Positions 30,191 through 42,069 of a stretch of 64,000 nucleotides of DNA are shown here, one piece after another (the first letter of the stretch is position 1; each line of letters opens with the position of its first letter). Under the pieces are notes generated by a model. It was not told where the DNA came from. It did not search any database and worked only from the letters and a program-made list of their open reading frames with translations. This stretch comes from Sordariomycetes sp. S80-01Y (lineage: Eukaryota > Ascomycota > Sordariomycetes): assembly GCA_037042185.1 (NCBI GenBank), contig JAXQJY010000030.1:744001-808000 (forward strand), read 5' to 3'. A program made the translations under genes and the position numbers.

Positions 30191-32468
30191 GGCGTGATGT
30201 GTCGCGTGGGCTCGAGGACGTTCAGTCCTCGTGAGTAGAAAGTGCGGAAGGCCGGCTGTTGCAGAATGAACTCGCACGGCGTGTCTCGTTATGTTGAAGA
30301 GTATCGAGAACGATGATCGAAATTATATGGGTGCAGCACCGCAAGGGACAGGCTCTTGACGGAGCGGCTCAATCGTCTCCGGGAGGGATGGAACCTGGCG
30401 AGTGACCTACAAGAGGTCGGAGGGAGCCTCGTTACGCTGATGACGGTCGAAGAGGGCCATTTTCAGAGCATTGGATGGGTTGTTGGAAAGAGAGGAGGGC
30501 GTTGCTGTGGGAAGGGTTGAAGGGAGAGGAAGAAAGGTTAAGGCGTGGAAATGGCAGTGGCCGGAGTAAGGAAAACCAGGGACCACTGTGGTGACGATGG
30601 AACCTGGAACTTGGAAGCCGCAGGCTCACTCAGCAGCTGCTGCAGGCGGGCTGCAACCCCCAAATTCTCCTCGGAGATTCCCCACTATTTTCCCTCGCGG
30701 CTTCCCAGCTGGGCAACCGCGATCCAGGGTTCGCCCAGCATCGCGTGAACGAGCGTCGCACTGTGCTTCGTCTTAGTGGGGGTTGGTGAATAGGTATGCC
30801 CATTCCCCCCCCGCGCGCTGACAAAGAGTATCAGGACGATGACAGGGAACCGAGGAATTCCAGCTGGCAATGATCGGTTTCATGAAGTTCCACGAATTGT
30901 CTTGTCTGTGATCAGGGGAGCCGGACTCCGGCCGTCAAGACCACAGTATCTCCGCCGTAATCCGTGAGAGGCGGAACGAATTGCGGCACAGTGCGATCGC
31001 GGCTCTCGAACCCATTTCCTCACCAATCCTGCCCTAGCTCACAAACAGACTTCTCCGCCTCACAAACTATCGACGCCGTAATTAATCAGCTCTTCTACTT
31101 CAAGTTTCCAGTCTCATGCTTTTACGCGTTCAAGCCTTGCATCACTCTATTTCAATCCGTCCCCCGGTCCACGTACTGCTTCATGCCTCACACAGGATCG
31201 ACGAGGCTGACGAGGCGTCCCGGGTTTCGTCGCCCTCATTACGTATCCGTGCCGCAGATCGCGGATCACCACAATCCCTCGACATGCCAGATGTCCCTGC
31301 TAGTAACGCAACGCGGCAGGGAGCACACAGTAGTCGGCTGGAATCTCCAATCACAACAGGAACTCACCCAACAGAGCTTGGTCCCTGACCGTTCTGCAGC
31401 GCCAATGTGAAGCTGTGCTGGCGCCTCCAACTCTAGAACAGACTGAGTCACGCTACCAACACTGTGCCTTGTAGCGGAGGTGACCGGGGCTCGCCGCGCC
31501 GCGTCTGACCTTGCATGTCCGCGACCATGGAGCAGGGTGATCCTGGTGTCGGACGAATGCCCTATGAACATCAAACAAGATCCCCTATACTCATTTCGTC
31601 ATCAGGCTGCATCTTTGGAACTTGGACCAGTGTTGCGGAAGGTCTTTGGCAGAGGAAAGCAATAATCTTGAGCCTGTAACCTGAAGCGAAAGGAAGCTTC
31701 TAATGGATTGCTTGCGTTAGCTCCAAGTCATAACGCCACCGCACTCTCCGCGAACAAGCGCGGAGCCCAAGGTTGCATCGACACTTCGCTTCGCTCGACA
31801 CTTTCCAGCATGGTGCTCGAACGCTCGAACCTGTGCTCAATCTTAGGACCCGCCTCGCGACCACTTCCCCGCCAGTTGAAGACAGCTTGTTCGGCGATCT
31901 TGAACAAGTGGCACGAGTCGTGTGCATGAGATCTACTCTACCGCAGGGGTGAGACCGCGGCCGCCAAACCAGTAAAAGTTGTCAACCATGGAAGACTTGT
32001 TCACAGCGCAAGCGGCTGGCTCCTTACGAGCCAGTTGCCCCATGGAGGGAGCATGCCAGCACTATGCTTACCCAGGCTGATTTTGGCGGTCTTTTCGTGC
32101 GGCAATGGCGTTGCTAAAATTCTAGAGGAACATGGTACTATCTTTGCAATTTTGGTTAAGGGTTAACCCCTTCGCGAAGCTGAACTTCGCCCACTGGCTC
32201 CCGCTACATGGGAGATAAGCACGATTCTGCCCGACAATCAATGCGAGTTGTGGGTTTCATTTCAATCTGAATGAACAGGCATTCCTAAGGTCGTCAACGG
32301 GCGTTTTCGACCCGACGAATCGGGTTGACCCAGCGTTGGAACTGTAAACGTGCATCCCGCCCATGTCAGACCCCGCTCAGTCGCAATGAGTAGATACTAC
32401 AAACAACCTCGTCCAACCTCTCGTGTTGGGTGCGACAGGCTATTTAGTCCTCCCCTCCGCGGCGTGCT
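30191..32468. other. Gene-free region between Siw14-type and NACHT genes
   Basis: 2.3 kb between divergent genes. No convincing protein on either strand. Two adjacent perfect palindromes occur at 32160-32179. It contains the promoters of both flanking genes. Confidence 0.45.
32160..32179. repeat. Two adjacent 10-bp perfect palindromes
   Basis: GGGTTAACCC (32160-32169) is directly followed by CTTCGCGAAG (32170-32179); each is its own reverse complement. Located about 290 bp upstream of the NACHT relic. Could bind a dimeric regulator, or be chance. Confidence 0.35.
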
Positions 32469-34847
32469 ATGGACCCGGCTAACGTCATTGGCATTCTCGG
32501 CGTCGTCGGCCAGATCATCAAGACTATATACCAGTACAGTGATGGTGTGGCCGAGTGCCGAGCAGAAGTTGCTCGTCTACGTGTGGAGCTATTCGGCATG
32601 CAAGCAGCGCTGAAACAAGTTGAGTGGGGTCTTCAATCCTCTGTAGCCGGGTTGGGGACATTTGCGTCTCCTAACCTTCACTCTGAGGAGTCCTGCCAGG
32701 TCTTGGAAGAGGCCCCTAACTTACTCCTACCACTTGCGAAAGCATTGGATGAGGGCATCACTCGCTCGAGTCAGTTAGCAAAGCGGCTGTTATGGCCCCT
32801 GAAACGCCAGAATGTTCAAGACATTGCGACTCATCTCGAAAGACTGAAGACATACTTCACCTTGGCCGCCACAAATGACTCCCTAAAGGCGACCCAGGAG
32901 GCGTTGCAGTCGCTTCGAAAGCTCCAGTTATCAATTGAAGACGCGAAAGCCAATGAAGAGCGACAGACCACCGAAACCGAGGTACACGAGTGGCTCGATA
33001 CCTACGATTCTAACCCGACTCACCACGAGGTCCTTTCTGTTCATACGGAGGGCACCGGCAGCTGGTTCATTGATGGAGTCATCAGTGACTGGATGCTGAG
33101 TAATTTGCGGCTACCTTGACTGACAGGGCAATCTGGGTCTGGAAAAACCTGCCTAATGGCTACTTCTGCAAACAGGTAAGAGGTAAGACCTACAAAGATT
33201 GATTCGGGGTTTTCCAGCTGATCGGCGGCCTCAACAGCGCCATTGAAGCATGGCATAATAGCTTTGTGGCTTACTTCTACTGTTCCTCAAATCACACCTC
33301 CTCACGGAGTCCTCGCGCTATCTTCGCGTCTCTCATCCGTCAGCTTTCCGACAGGGAGGCAATAGCTCGGGATCACATAATCAGCTTCTATCGAGAAGGC
33401 CGAGCAACAAGCAAAGGACGGCCTCAAATCTTGGATACGACCGCCCTTGCCATTCTGATCCAACAAGTGTGTGCACTAACCCCGAAGATGCTTGTCATAT
33501 TCGTGGACGCCGTAAACGAATGCGAAGAGAACTCTCCTGACACAGTACGGGCACTGTTACATCTCAAAGGACGATTAAAGAAGGCAAAGATGTTGATATC
33601 CAGCACTGAAAGCGTAGGAGGGTTGCGTTCACACGGCATGTTTCCCGTTGACTTCAATACAAGGCAGATCGTGATGCGAACCGCAGAAGTGACCTATGAT
33701 ATCAACCGGTATAGTGAAGTTCGTTTTGAAGAAGCAACAAGACTCAAAAGACTTCGAGAGCCTCTTCAAAAATTGGTGAAGCGGGAGCTCCTGGCAAAAA
33801 GTCATGTTTCTTTTCGCTGGGTGCATTGTACAATCTATGATCTAGCCCGTCTAGCTACTCCAAAGGCTATCAAAGAGGCACTAAAAGGGGATTACACCCA
33901 GTCTCAGTGACAACTACAAAGCAACCTTAGCTTCTGTACCTGACGACGTCGTTAGTATTGCACAGTCAATGCTTTTGTCTCTAGTGTCTTCTCACGTTAG
34001 AGAGATGACGCTTGAAGAGCTAGCAGAGGCCGCAATCTTCTCTTCCGCCGATTCGTTCTGCGAAGACAATCGCCTCATTGAACCGGGGTCTGTTATGCGC
34101 CATCTCCGAAATCTAGTCCGCCCCGATCCGCTAAGCTCTGTCGTGCAACTCGCGCATTCCTCAGTCAGGGATTTTCTGACGCTCCGCGAGCTTTATGGCG
34201 ATTATTACATCAACCCGGTAGCAGCAAAGACATTCATGACACGCACATATGTCGAGCATCTTACAAATTCTGCATCTGGATCGTTGTGCTGAGATGATGA
34301 GACTTTGGCCCAGCGCAAGCGAGACTGGGCTTTATTCCGGTACGCGTCATTGTACTGGACTCGTTACATACGGACGTTGGAAAGCCTTCCGGACAACGTC
34401 TGGTACCCAGCGATCAGACTGATGGGCTCTGCAGATCTTGACGCAGAGAAACTTTGGGCTTCATGGTATCAATGCATCTATCCCGTTGGTGGCGAGCTCA
34501 TATGATCCACCCGGCCACTTTACATGTGCGCTCGCGAAGGCATTACTTTTCACTTGAGGGAAGTTTTGGCTACCGATGACACTTCAGAACTCGAAAAACG
34601 CGGGGGCGGGTGTGGATCTACACCTATTAATATTGCAGCTACATACGGAAGAACCGAGTGTGTCAAACTCCTGCTGGCTGCCGGTACTGATACAAACGAG
34701 CGAAATGACGATGGAGATGTCGCCATACAATGGGCATCACTAATGGGACACGAAGAAACCATGAAAGCGCTTCTAGAAGGGGGCGCAGATCCTACTTGGC
34801 TGGAACATCCCGTAATCTTCGATGTGGTCCTACAGTACAAGGGCTAG
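32469..34847 (+). pseudogene. Decayed NACHT-ankyrin (fungal NLR-like, STAND) gene
   Basis: Remnant of a fungal STAND receptor of the type linked to self/non-self recognition. The first frame (32469-33116) is intact and gives a 216-residue N-terminal effector-like helical domain (MDPANVIGILGVVGQIIKTI, Helo-like) up to GTGSWFIDGVISDWM. A TGA at 33117 then replaces what should be Trp just before the Walker A loop GQSGSGKT. A possible intron (33176-33217) joins in the wrong phase to SFVAYFYCSSN. The NACHT core continues with Walker B LVIFVDAVNECEE (about 33490). A frame change near 33890 follows, then TLEELAEAAIFS and HSSVRDFL, further TGA codons at about 34290 and 34503, and ankyrin-like sequence TPINIAATYGRTECVKLLLAAG to 34847. 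At least five interruptions make a functional full-length product unlikely. The N-terminal domain alone could still be expressed. Confidence 0.8.
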
Positions 34848-35608
34848 ATAAGAGGCCACCGACAGGCTTGAAGGAACTTGGAAACGGCACACGCCAACGA
34901 CGCCAACCAAGGGTTCAGGTTTGCCATCATACGTCGTGGCCTTGGAGACGTGGCTGCTGACGACCGGTCAAGATGCTCGATCCGAAACCACTGGGTGCGC
35001 GGCCCGCGTCTGGCAATCAGCGCCGGCAAGTGGAGGTGCTGCCCGCTGTGCCTGGACGGATGTCTTGCGCCATCTTTGTCCAGTAGACCCGGATAGATTT
35101 CTCATCTTGAGGCGGTCAGACTTTTTCCAAAAGTCAACCACTACTTCGCGCCGAACTCAGTGTCAGTATAGGAAGTGTCCCTTTCTGCCCCTTTACCCCT
35201 TTTCACACTAGCGTGTCAGCCGTTTGGCGTGGACCCACCCTTTTTTCACGTTACTCTACTCTGCACGTTTTGTACTTCGTGCATCTCAAAACTTTTGTTT
35301 GTGCTTGTGAACGGTTTTCACAGATCATCATGCAAGGGAAAAAACAAGTTAGCGTAAACGAGACTGGAGCAGAGCCTTGTGGCCATGGCTTAAGAAGCCA
35401 CGCCTCAGTGTTGACTCTGGTCGAGATTGCGCAATCGGAGCGGGTCCTTGGCTCGGCGTTGGACCCTTTCCTCATTCCGCAATCTTGCGATAGGTTTTTT
35501 AACCCAAAACACATCTCACAAATCAGCGAACAGTCGAGATCAACAACTCAGTTTGTTCTTGATTCGTTTCTCGCGATTCTTGAGTTGACAGAGTGAGAGG
35601 CGCCGGAC
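34848..35608. other. Gene-free stretch upstream of the DUF1275 gene
   Basis: 761 bp, partly pyrimidine-rich. It may contain further unrecognisable ankyrin remnants at its left end and the promoter of the DUF1275 gene at its right. Confidence 0.4.
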
Positions 35609-36397
35609 ATGGGACTCGCCAACTCGGGATGGCGTAAAAGCCTTAACCAGCAGATTGATCACACCAGGGGCGATGTTGTACTGCTTCTATGTTACATCGT
35701 CACCGGACTGCTGGATAGCGCTTCGTCGCAAGGTTGGAATGCCTTCGTGTCGATGCAGACAGGTATGACGCACCAGCCCCATTGAGAATCCTGGCTCATG
35801 ACTCTAGGCAACACGGTCTTTGTCGGGCTGGGCATAGCCTCTGCCGCCTACCCACCGGTCAATATCCGTCTCTATCGATCAGGAATATCTCTTCTATCAT
35901 TCTGTGTTGGCTGCTTCATCTTTGCCCGCTTCCATCGCTACTTCTCGCCCAAGCGCCGATGGGTCCTATGCGCTTCATTTTGCATCCAGACCATCCTCAT
36001 CATAATCGCCGCCTGCCTCGTCACCTTTATCTCACAGCCAGACGCAACCTCTTCGAGCGCCTGGGACTATCGCGTCCTCGTTCCCCTGGCGCTAATTTCG
36101 TTCCAAAGCTCCGGTCAGGCCGTGACGAGCCGTGCACTCAAGTGCAATGGTTTGACGAGTGTTGTCCTCACGAGCATCTACTGCGACTTGTTCATGGATC
36201 CGGACATTTTCGGTGTGAGGAACGTGGAGAGGAATCGAAGGGCATTGGCTCCGCTTCTGCTGCTGATTGGTGCCATTGCTGGTGGCGTGTTTGTGCATAG
36301 TTGGATTGGGATCATGGGTGCACTGTGGTTGGCTGCCTTTATGAAGGCTGTCATGACCTCGGCCTGGTTCTTCTGGCCTGCTGAGAGCGAGGACTAG
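35609..36397 (+). CDS. DUF1275 (YoaK-like) membrane protein
   Basis: 247-aa integral membrane protein, exons 35609-35762 and 35808-36397 (45-nt intron, donor GTATGA, acceptor CTCTAG; total 744 nt). DUF1275 features are clear: GLLDSASSQGWNAFVSMQTGN across the splice junction (family pattern G-x-x-D-A-x-S....F...QTGN), then FVGLGIA, SFCVGCFIFARFHRYFSPKRR, and later QSSGQAVTSRALKCNGLTSVVLTSIYCDLFMD (family R..G...T....G). Six or seven hydrophobic helices. The family is widespread and uncharacterised, often near secondary-metabolite genes in fungi. It is followed at 118 nt by the convergent SnoaL-like gene. The intron is required because the first exon supplies the conserved QTGN motif. Confidence 0.87.
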
Positions 36398-36514
36398 GTG
36401 CGCAATCCTTAAGATAGATTCAATTTGACACGGCGTATCACAATGGAGCAGAAAATGTTCTGTTCTAACAGCATTAACGATATCGTTCAGTGGGTTCTTC
36501 TCTACCTTTCAGCT

Positions 36515-37357
36515 TCATGACGATTTCTTCAAATGACGGAGATCCAGGACCACCCAGATCTGCTCAACCTTCCCTCCGTTCAGCTTGTACATGGCAATCT
36601 CACCAAACTTGACCTGTTTCCCATCCGCAGGAACCCCATGAAACTCCTTAAGCGGTATTGCCGTCAACTCCAACACCACAGCAACATGCTGTCTCTCTTC
36701 GTCGACCAATAAATGCTTCATTTGCAACTGCACGTCCTTCAAGGCCGACCAATTCCACTCAATCATCTTGGTGAACTCTTCCCGAGTGTTAGACTTGCCA
36801 TTGTTCATGACTGTCTCTGCAATGAAGTCTGGAAAGTAGTCCCTGATGGTGTGGTTGTTGTTCGCTTCGATGTACCCCGCATAAGCCTTCGCGATGTCGA
36901 AGCCCGCGGGTGGGGGTATCACAGGAGGGCTTAGGGTCGGTCTGACTTTGACGTCGTTGTCTTCGACTTTGCTGGGACCGTCGAACCCGAAAGCCCCATG
37001 GCAAGTGATAATCTGGCCGGACTCGTTGAACGACAGCACCAAGTGCTCGGGCCACTCGACCTCATCGCCGGTGACCTGCTGGCCCAGATATGGTTCAACA
37101 AGAACGCCTCGGTGGAGTAGGCGTACTGCAAGAGCTCTTTCACCGGAGTCGACAGTAATCATATCGATGGCCACAGTGTGAGGGGATGCAACAGCAAATG
37201 AGGCCACGAGGGAATCCGCGAACTCGGACCCGGAGCGCATAGAGCCATTTGCGTCGACTTCTTCGGCAATGAGTGAAGTGAGGGTATCTTGTTTTCCTTC
37301 AGTCAAAGCAGCCACGAAGGACTTTAGGATTGTAGTGCAACCATTGTAAGACTCCAT
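36515..37357 (-). CDS. Double SnoaL-like (NTF2-fold) protein
   Basis: 280-aa intronless protein made of two tandem SnoaL-like/NTF2-fold domains. The second (residues about 150-278) is typical: IAKAYAGYIEANNNHTIRDYFPDFIAETV, a central MIEWNWSALKDVQLQMKHL and the C-terminal strand pair KFGEIAMYKLNGGKVEQIWVVLDL. The first (residues 1-125) has the same order of elements in a more diverged form (FVAALTEGKQDTLTSLIAEEV ... PEHLVLSFNESGQIITCHG), joined by a Pro-rich linker (SPPVIPPPAGF). SnoaL-like proteins include polyketide cyclases and small ester- or hydratase-type enzymes, and many are uncharacterised. No signal peptide. Neighbours (DUF1275 protein, acyltransferase, MFS) suggest a metabolic role. 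Function not proven. Confidence 0.78.
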   Translation of the reverse strand: MESYNGCTTILKSFVAALTEGKQDTLTSLIAEEVDANGSMRSGSEFADSLVASFAVASPHTVAIDMITVDSGERALAVRLLHRGVLVEPYLGQQVTGDEVEWPEHLVLSFNESGQIITCHGAFGFDGPSKVEDNDVKVRPTLSPPVIPPPAGFDIAKAYAGYIEANNNHTIRDYFPDFIAETVMNNGKSNTREEFTKMIEWNWSALKDVQLQMKHLLVDEERQHVAVVLELTAIPLKEFHGVPADGKQVKFGEIAMYKLNGGKVEQIWVVLDLRHLKKSS

Positions 37358-38993
37358 AGTGCGATGTATGTTCAGAACAGACTAAGTGGAAGCGAGGAGC
37401 TAATAAACTAGGGCGTAGTTCACGGCATAACGATCCCGGACACCTCTTCAATTTAAGCAGTTCTCCGGTCCGTAATACATACATCGAGTATCCCATGCTT
37501 GATGTACGAATGCCGCGCACGCGTGAGGCTTTAGTTTTCCTCCAGACGGCGAGTGATTGATAATCACAGATCTCGTGCATTAACCCGGTTCCAAATTGGG
37601 ATACATGTAGCGCTGCCAGCTGCGGCAACTGCGGAACGGATTCAACGCTTTTCGATCATTTCAGACGTGTGCACTCATATTGCAGCACGGTAACAAACGG
37701 GTTAAATTGGCCTTGCGCGAAGTTGCAACGACCTTAGCGCTGCAACGTCCTAAACGAGGCGCCGCATCTACATTGTATCCCGTTTTGAGACTGGTTCATC
37801 CTAGTAGCCCGCTTTTTCTACTCTATTTGACTTTACAGTCATCTTCAATCATTGAATACATAGAAGACCCTTTCGATTCATCATGCGCACACGTGCAAGT
37901 TGGGATAAGGAAGCATAGTGTCGTAACAAGCCGTTGGTGAGCCCACCGGTTTCACGGGGTGAGTGCAACGATCATATTCATGAGCCAGCTGACTGAACTG
38001 CCTTCATAACAGTCACTTGGGGCCTGATATTTATGAAGAGCGCTTGGCTCGTGCAGACGAAGTTGAAAGGATAGCTATTCACCTCCTCAGCTTTGCGCCA
38101 ATTGGTAGCCTCCATTGAGTACTTCCTTCGGATGAAATCTTTCGGATAGCAGCTCGACTGCCACGTCAACATCAGATGAAGAGCTACGGTCCTTCTGGAT
38201 TGCGATGATGTCTTCCGGTCTCAGACTGCCGAGGAGCTGTGCTAGGTCGGGGCTGTTGGAGTCCGATGGCCTTCGCTTGATGGCATGGGAGGTATGGGAC
38301 GGTTCGTGTGCCTAGCTCTTGAAAGCCTGATCAAGTTAGTACATGACAACATTGAACATTGGTAGAGACGGGTTTGTCGCCGCTAGGCAACAGACGATGC
38401 CATTTGCAACTTAGCGGCCGCTTTCCGATGCACAACTCGGAATGTTCCCATTGCCATCGCCTTACGCCCCTCGATACGCAGGCATCCTTCTCGATTCCCG
38501 CGTCTTGTCAGCTGCAGGTATTTTCCCCTTGGCGTCCCACGTGGGGCACATCCTACAGTCACTATCGACGGCTCGCAGGGGTAGGGCGACGTCTCGAATC
38601 CTGCAGCCGAGAAGTTCGGTGAATTTTGGCCATCCTTCTGCGCGGGATGTGAGTGGCAGCGGCGCTGACAGCCAAGAAAATATATGAGGCAGTGCCTTGT
38701 TCGTGCCGCCGACGTGCCTGCATTATACGCACGGGAGGACGATTGCTAGGGTTCAGTAGGATTCGATGTGGCTGTCCACGCCCCAAAAGCGACCGGATAG
38801 CCAGGGTGTTGGAAGCGCATGGTGAGACCGAGCTCCGCAGCATCTCACAGCACCTAGACTTTCGGCGAATTTTGCGCAGGCGCCCAAGATGATGGCGATT
38901 GTCAGGCAAGGTCTTATCATGGGACGACGTTATTCATATTGAGAGCTCAGGCCAGTTTGCCATCCTAATGACAATAACGACCATTTCGACAAG
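37358..38993. other. Gene-free region with one open frame fragment
   Basis: 1.6 kb between the divergent SnoaL-like and acyltransferase genes. On the minus strand a frame is open from 38311 to a stop at 38087. It includes LAQLLGSLRPEDIIAIQ and VELLSERFHPKEVLNGG, and lies just downstream of a perfect TACTAAC branch-type motif (38335-38341). It may be the last exon of a gene relic. No upstream exon was found. Confidence 0.35.
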
Positions 38994-40595
38994 ATGTCTG
39001 ACCGCCCTGTTTTCCACCCATGGATCAAGTCCGCCAAGTCTCACGAGACTTACACGCGGGCGTTGACGACTCCTGAATTCATCCTGGCCATGCTCAATGA
39101 GCACGCCCAGGGTCACAACTGCCCATACCTTGGGGCGACAATCTCTGTCAAAAACGCGCAATTGGCGCCGCTGGACGCGAAGAGCCTCAAGCAGCGTCTT
39201 GAACAGGCTTTTGTCGCGACTAGGTGGAAGCATCCTGTCATAGCATGCCAGGTCAAGAACAGCAGAGAGGTGGTTTACAAGGTCGAGGACCAACGCGGCG
39301 TGGAGCAATGGGTGAAGCGAACAGTGCGATCTGCCAGCACGACTGGTGGATGGCTTTCCAAACATGAAGATCTCAGTCGCGAGACGCCTTTGCCTACGCA
39401 GGATGGCGACTGCGCACAGCTCTACCTTATCCTTGGCCCCGAACAAAGAGGAGAGGTGACCAAATTTGATCTCTTGCTCCGTGCTCATCATGCTCTGGTT
39501 GATGGCACCGGGCTAAGGTCAATCTTGAACGATATCTTGAGTAATTTGGCGACGCCATGCCAGAAGTCTGCGTTTGCCTGGGGCGAGGAGGAACTGAGGC
39601 TTCCTCCGGCGGCTGTGGACGCCGCCATTATCTCGGAAGAAATAACCAAGCAAATATCACAAATCCCCAAAGAGGTTGGTTCATCAAATAAGTACCCAGT
39701 TGCCCGCTAACCTTACACAGGTCCCACTTCCTCCTTTACCAGCACCCGTTAAGGCAAGGTTTGGTACGGGGGTTGTCGCATACACTTTTGACTCACCCAG
39801 CTTCGTCAACAAGCTGAGGGACGAGGCCAGGGCCCACGGGGTTAGACTAACATCGACTATCCAGGCGGCTCTGGTCTCAACGATACATGAGAGCGTTGCG
39901 CCGCGTGAGGACCACACAGCCACAGTCATATCCGGCTTCGACCTTCGAGCCGCAAATCTAGAAGCGCCATGGCACGAACGTAACAGATACGTTGGTGCAG
40001 CAGTCGGATTGGAGATGATGCAGGTACAGGGATCAACCCTGAGGACTCATGAAATGTGTGGTGATCTCTGGCCGGTGGCGAAGGAAATTCAAAGGCATTG
40101 GGATGCCGTTGCTGAACGGAAAGACGTTGCAGCTGCTGGCGAGCTTCGGAGGGAGGCCACGGGCTTCATTCTGAAGATGGTGCTGTAAGTCCTCCCCTGG
40201 TCCTCACGAGGATTCGCGCTGACGTTTTCCATCACAGGGATGAGGTCAACAAGCCACCATCAGGACTGGGCCTGACCCTCAATTATGTGTCTGACCCGCC
40301 AGGTGAGAACCAGCTCGAAGGCAGATACGACAATGCACAAGGACCATCCTTCGGCTTGGAAGGATATCAGACGGTGACTGATGAAAGCACACCGAGGTTG
40401 TAAGTCCATCTAGCCTCGAGAGGTAGCACCGACGACTAATCCCCCTCTAGGTCCTGCAGATCACATTCCTGGCAAGGCAAGGTAACGCTAGAGATTTCGT
40501 TCAGCTACAAGCATCACACCCAGAGAACGGCGCAGTGCGTGATGGACAAGTGGGCACGATATCTAGGGAGGCTGGTTTTGCCTGATGATGAATAA
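38994..40595 (+). CDS. CoA-dependent acyltransferase-fold protein (HHxxxDG)
   Basis: 483-aa predicted acyltransferase of the condensation/BAHD-like chloramphenicol-acetyltransferase superfamily. Exons are 38994-39674, 39721-40184, 40238-40399 and 40451-40595 (introns 46, 53 and 51 nt; total 1452 nt). The catalytic motif HHALVDG occurs in DLLLRAHHALVDGTGLRSIL (about residue 165), its first-half location matching the family. The second half shows the typical refolded strand segment SGLGLTLNYVSDPPG and the end ISFSYKHHTQRTAQCVMDKW. The first intron has the uncommon donor GTTGGT; the rest are GTAAGT. No signal peptide. Related fungal proteins transfer acetyl or acyl groups onto alcohols in toxin and ester pathways, and the substrate here is unknown. 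It is convergent with the MFS gene, with only 44 nt between stops. Confidence 0.8.
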
Positions 40596-40639
40596 AGCAA
40601 TAGCTAGATCAAACTAGTCGTCTCTTTCACCTAATCTGG

Positions 40640-42069
40640 TCAGTTGGAGTCCTCCGCGGGTTTATCTTCGTCGAGACGTTCGCGTGGACAGTTTGTTCCC
40701 TTCTGATTCCTCAAGGCGCGCCTAGCAAGCAGTATGCGCAACGATAGCATAAGGAGTCCACACATCAGCATGCTTGTTGCCGAAAATAGCTGAACGCCAA
40801 GGTATTTCCCGGTGTTGTCAAGGATAGCGCCAGATATCGGGGGTCCGATGAGAGAACCCAGCCCTTTAAGCACAGAGACCATGCCTAGCCTCGTGCCCAA
40901 ACGACTCAGGTCGATGGTAATACCGGTGAGGACAACGTTTGATAGCGCGACGACCCCTCCGGAGAACAGACCCCACATGACCGCGAAAGCGATGTTGCCA
41001 GCGGCGTTGAACACACTGATCCAGTAGAATATCGTAGCGCTGCTGAGCGTGACAACTATGACATAGGTGTCGAGCGAGCCAACCTTGTCAGCAATGTACG
41101 ACGGAATGAGCCGTCCAGGTATCGTAGAGGAATTCATGATCGATAGTAGATATGCAGTAAGCTGCATGCCTTCCATTCCATGGACAAGCGCGTAGCTTTG
41201 GAGGTAGTAGCTGGGGATGAAGAAGGCCAGATTGTTGAAGAAAATGGCCGCGCAGTAGATCAGGAAGGGCTTCTCCTGGAAAGCGGGAAGGTCAACGAAC
41301 CATCGCCACGAGAAGCCACCCAGCTGCCACGCCGGTTTCTCCGGGCTTTTCTTTGGCTTCAACACCACAAGGGCGAACATACACATGGAGAATGATATGA
41401 ACCCCATGACTCTCATGGCCCAGCCAAACCCGACCTGACGTTGCAAACGTTGAAACATCAGAGGGTAGAGCGTTGCTCCTACACCGCTGCCCACAGTCGC
41501 CGTAGCCATTGCCAATGCTCTTCTTTTGTAGAAATAGAGAGGCACTATAGCCATGGAGGGTATCGATAGGCAACAGGTGCCGAGACCCACGCAGATACCT
41601 TGAGCCAAAAGTATCTGCCAGAACCTAGTGCTGATGCTGGCCAGCATGAAGCCAACGCTCTCGAACAAAGCCCCAGCAAATATGAGGGTTCGGCAATAGC
41701 CCATGTCAAAAAGGGGGCCAATTATCACAGCGATGGTCATGAAGCAGAACGTCTGTGTTGAGCCGATCCATGATATCGTAGAGGGCGATGCCCCCTTCAA
41801 CAACTCCGTCTCATAGTACGTCTGGAAGGCGCCATAGCTGTTGATAATACCCCTGGTCGCGCAGGTGAGCGCAAGCTTCAGATATGGTACGCGAAAGCTT
41901 ACAGATGATTGAAATACAAGGCAAAGGAGCCTGCGACCTGGAGCCATCCCTTGACGCCACCCTCTTCAGGCTCGACAAGAGTCTGTTGAGTCTCGCCAGC
42001 GGTTGGATTGATGGCAATACCAGCATCTTGTCGCGGCGCCTCGCCCAAATTGGAGGATGGCAGTGCCAT
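40640..42069 (-). CDS. MFS transporter, monocarboxylate-porter (MCT/MCH) family
   Basis: 459-aa plasma-membrane transporter, exons on the complement 42069-41903 and 41852-40640 (50-nt intron, donor GTAAGC; total 1380 nt). Splicing restores FNHLGIINSYGAFQTYYE, the family signature in TM1. Further marks are STISWIGSTQTFC (TM2), GYCRTLIFAGALFESVGFM, RRALAMATATVGSGVGA (loop 4-5), and ISGAILDNTGKYLGVQLFS near TM11. Polar N terminus of about 45 residues. Fungal members carry monocarboxylates, riboflavin or secondary metabolites, and many sit in biosynthetic clusters. Its pairing with the convergent acyltransferase suggests export or import of that pathway's compound. Substrate unknown. Confidence 0.88.

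Noticed and set aside
35609-42069. Complete secondary-metabolite gene cluster
   Set aside because: No synthase backbone gene is present, so only a candidate tailoring set is reported.
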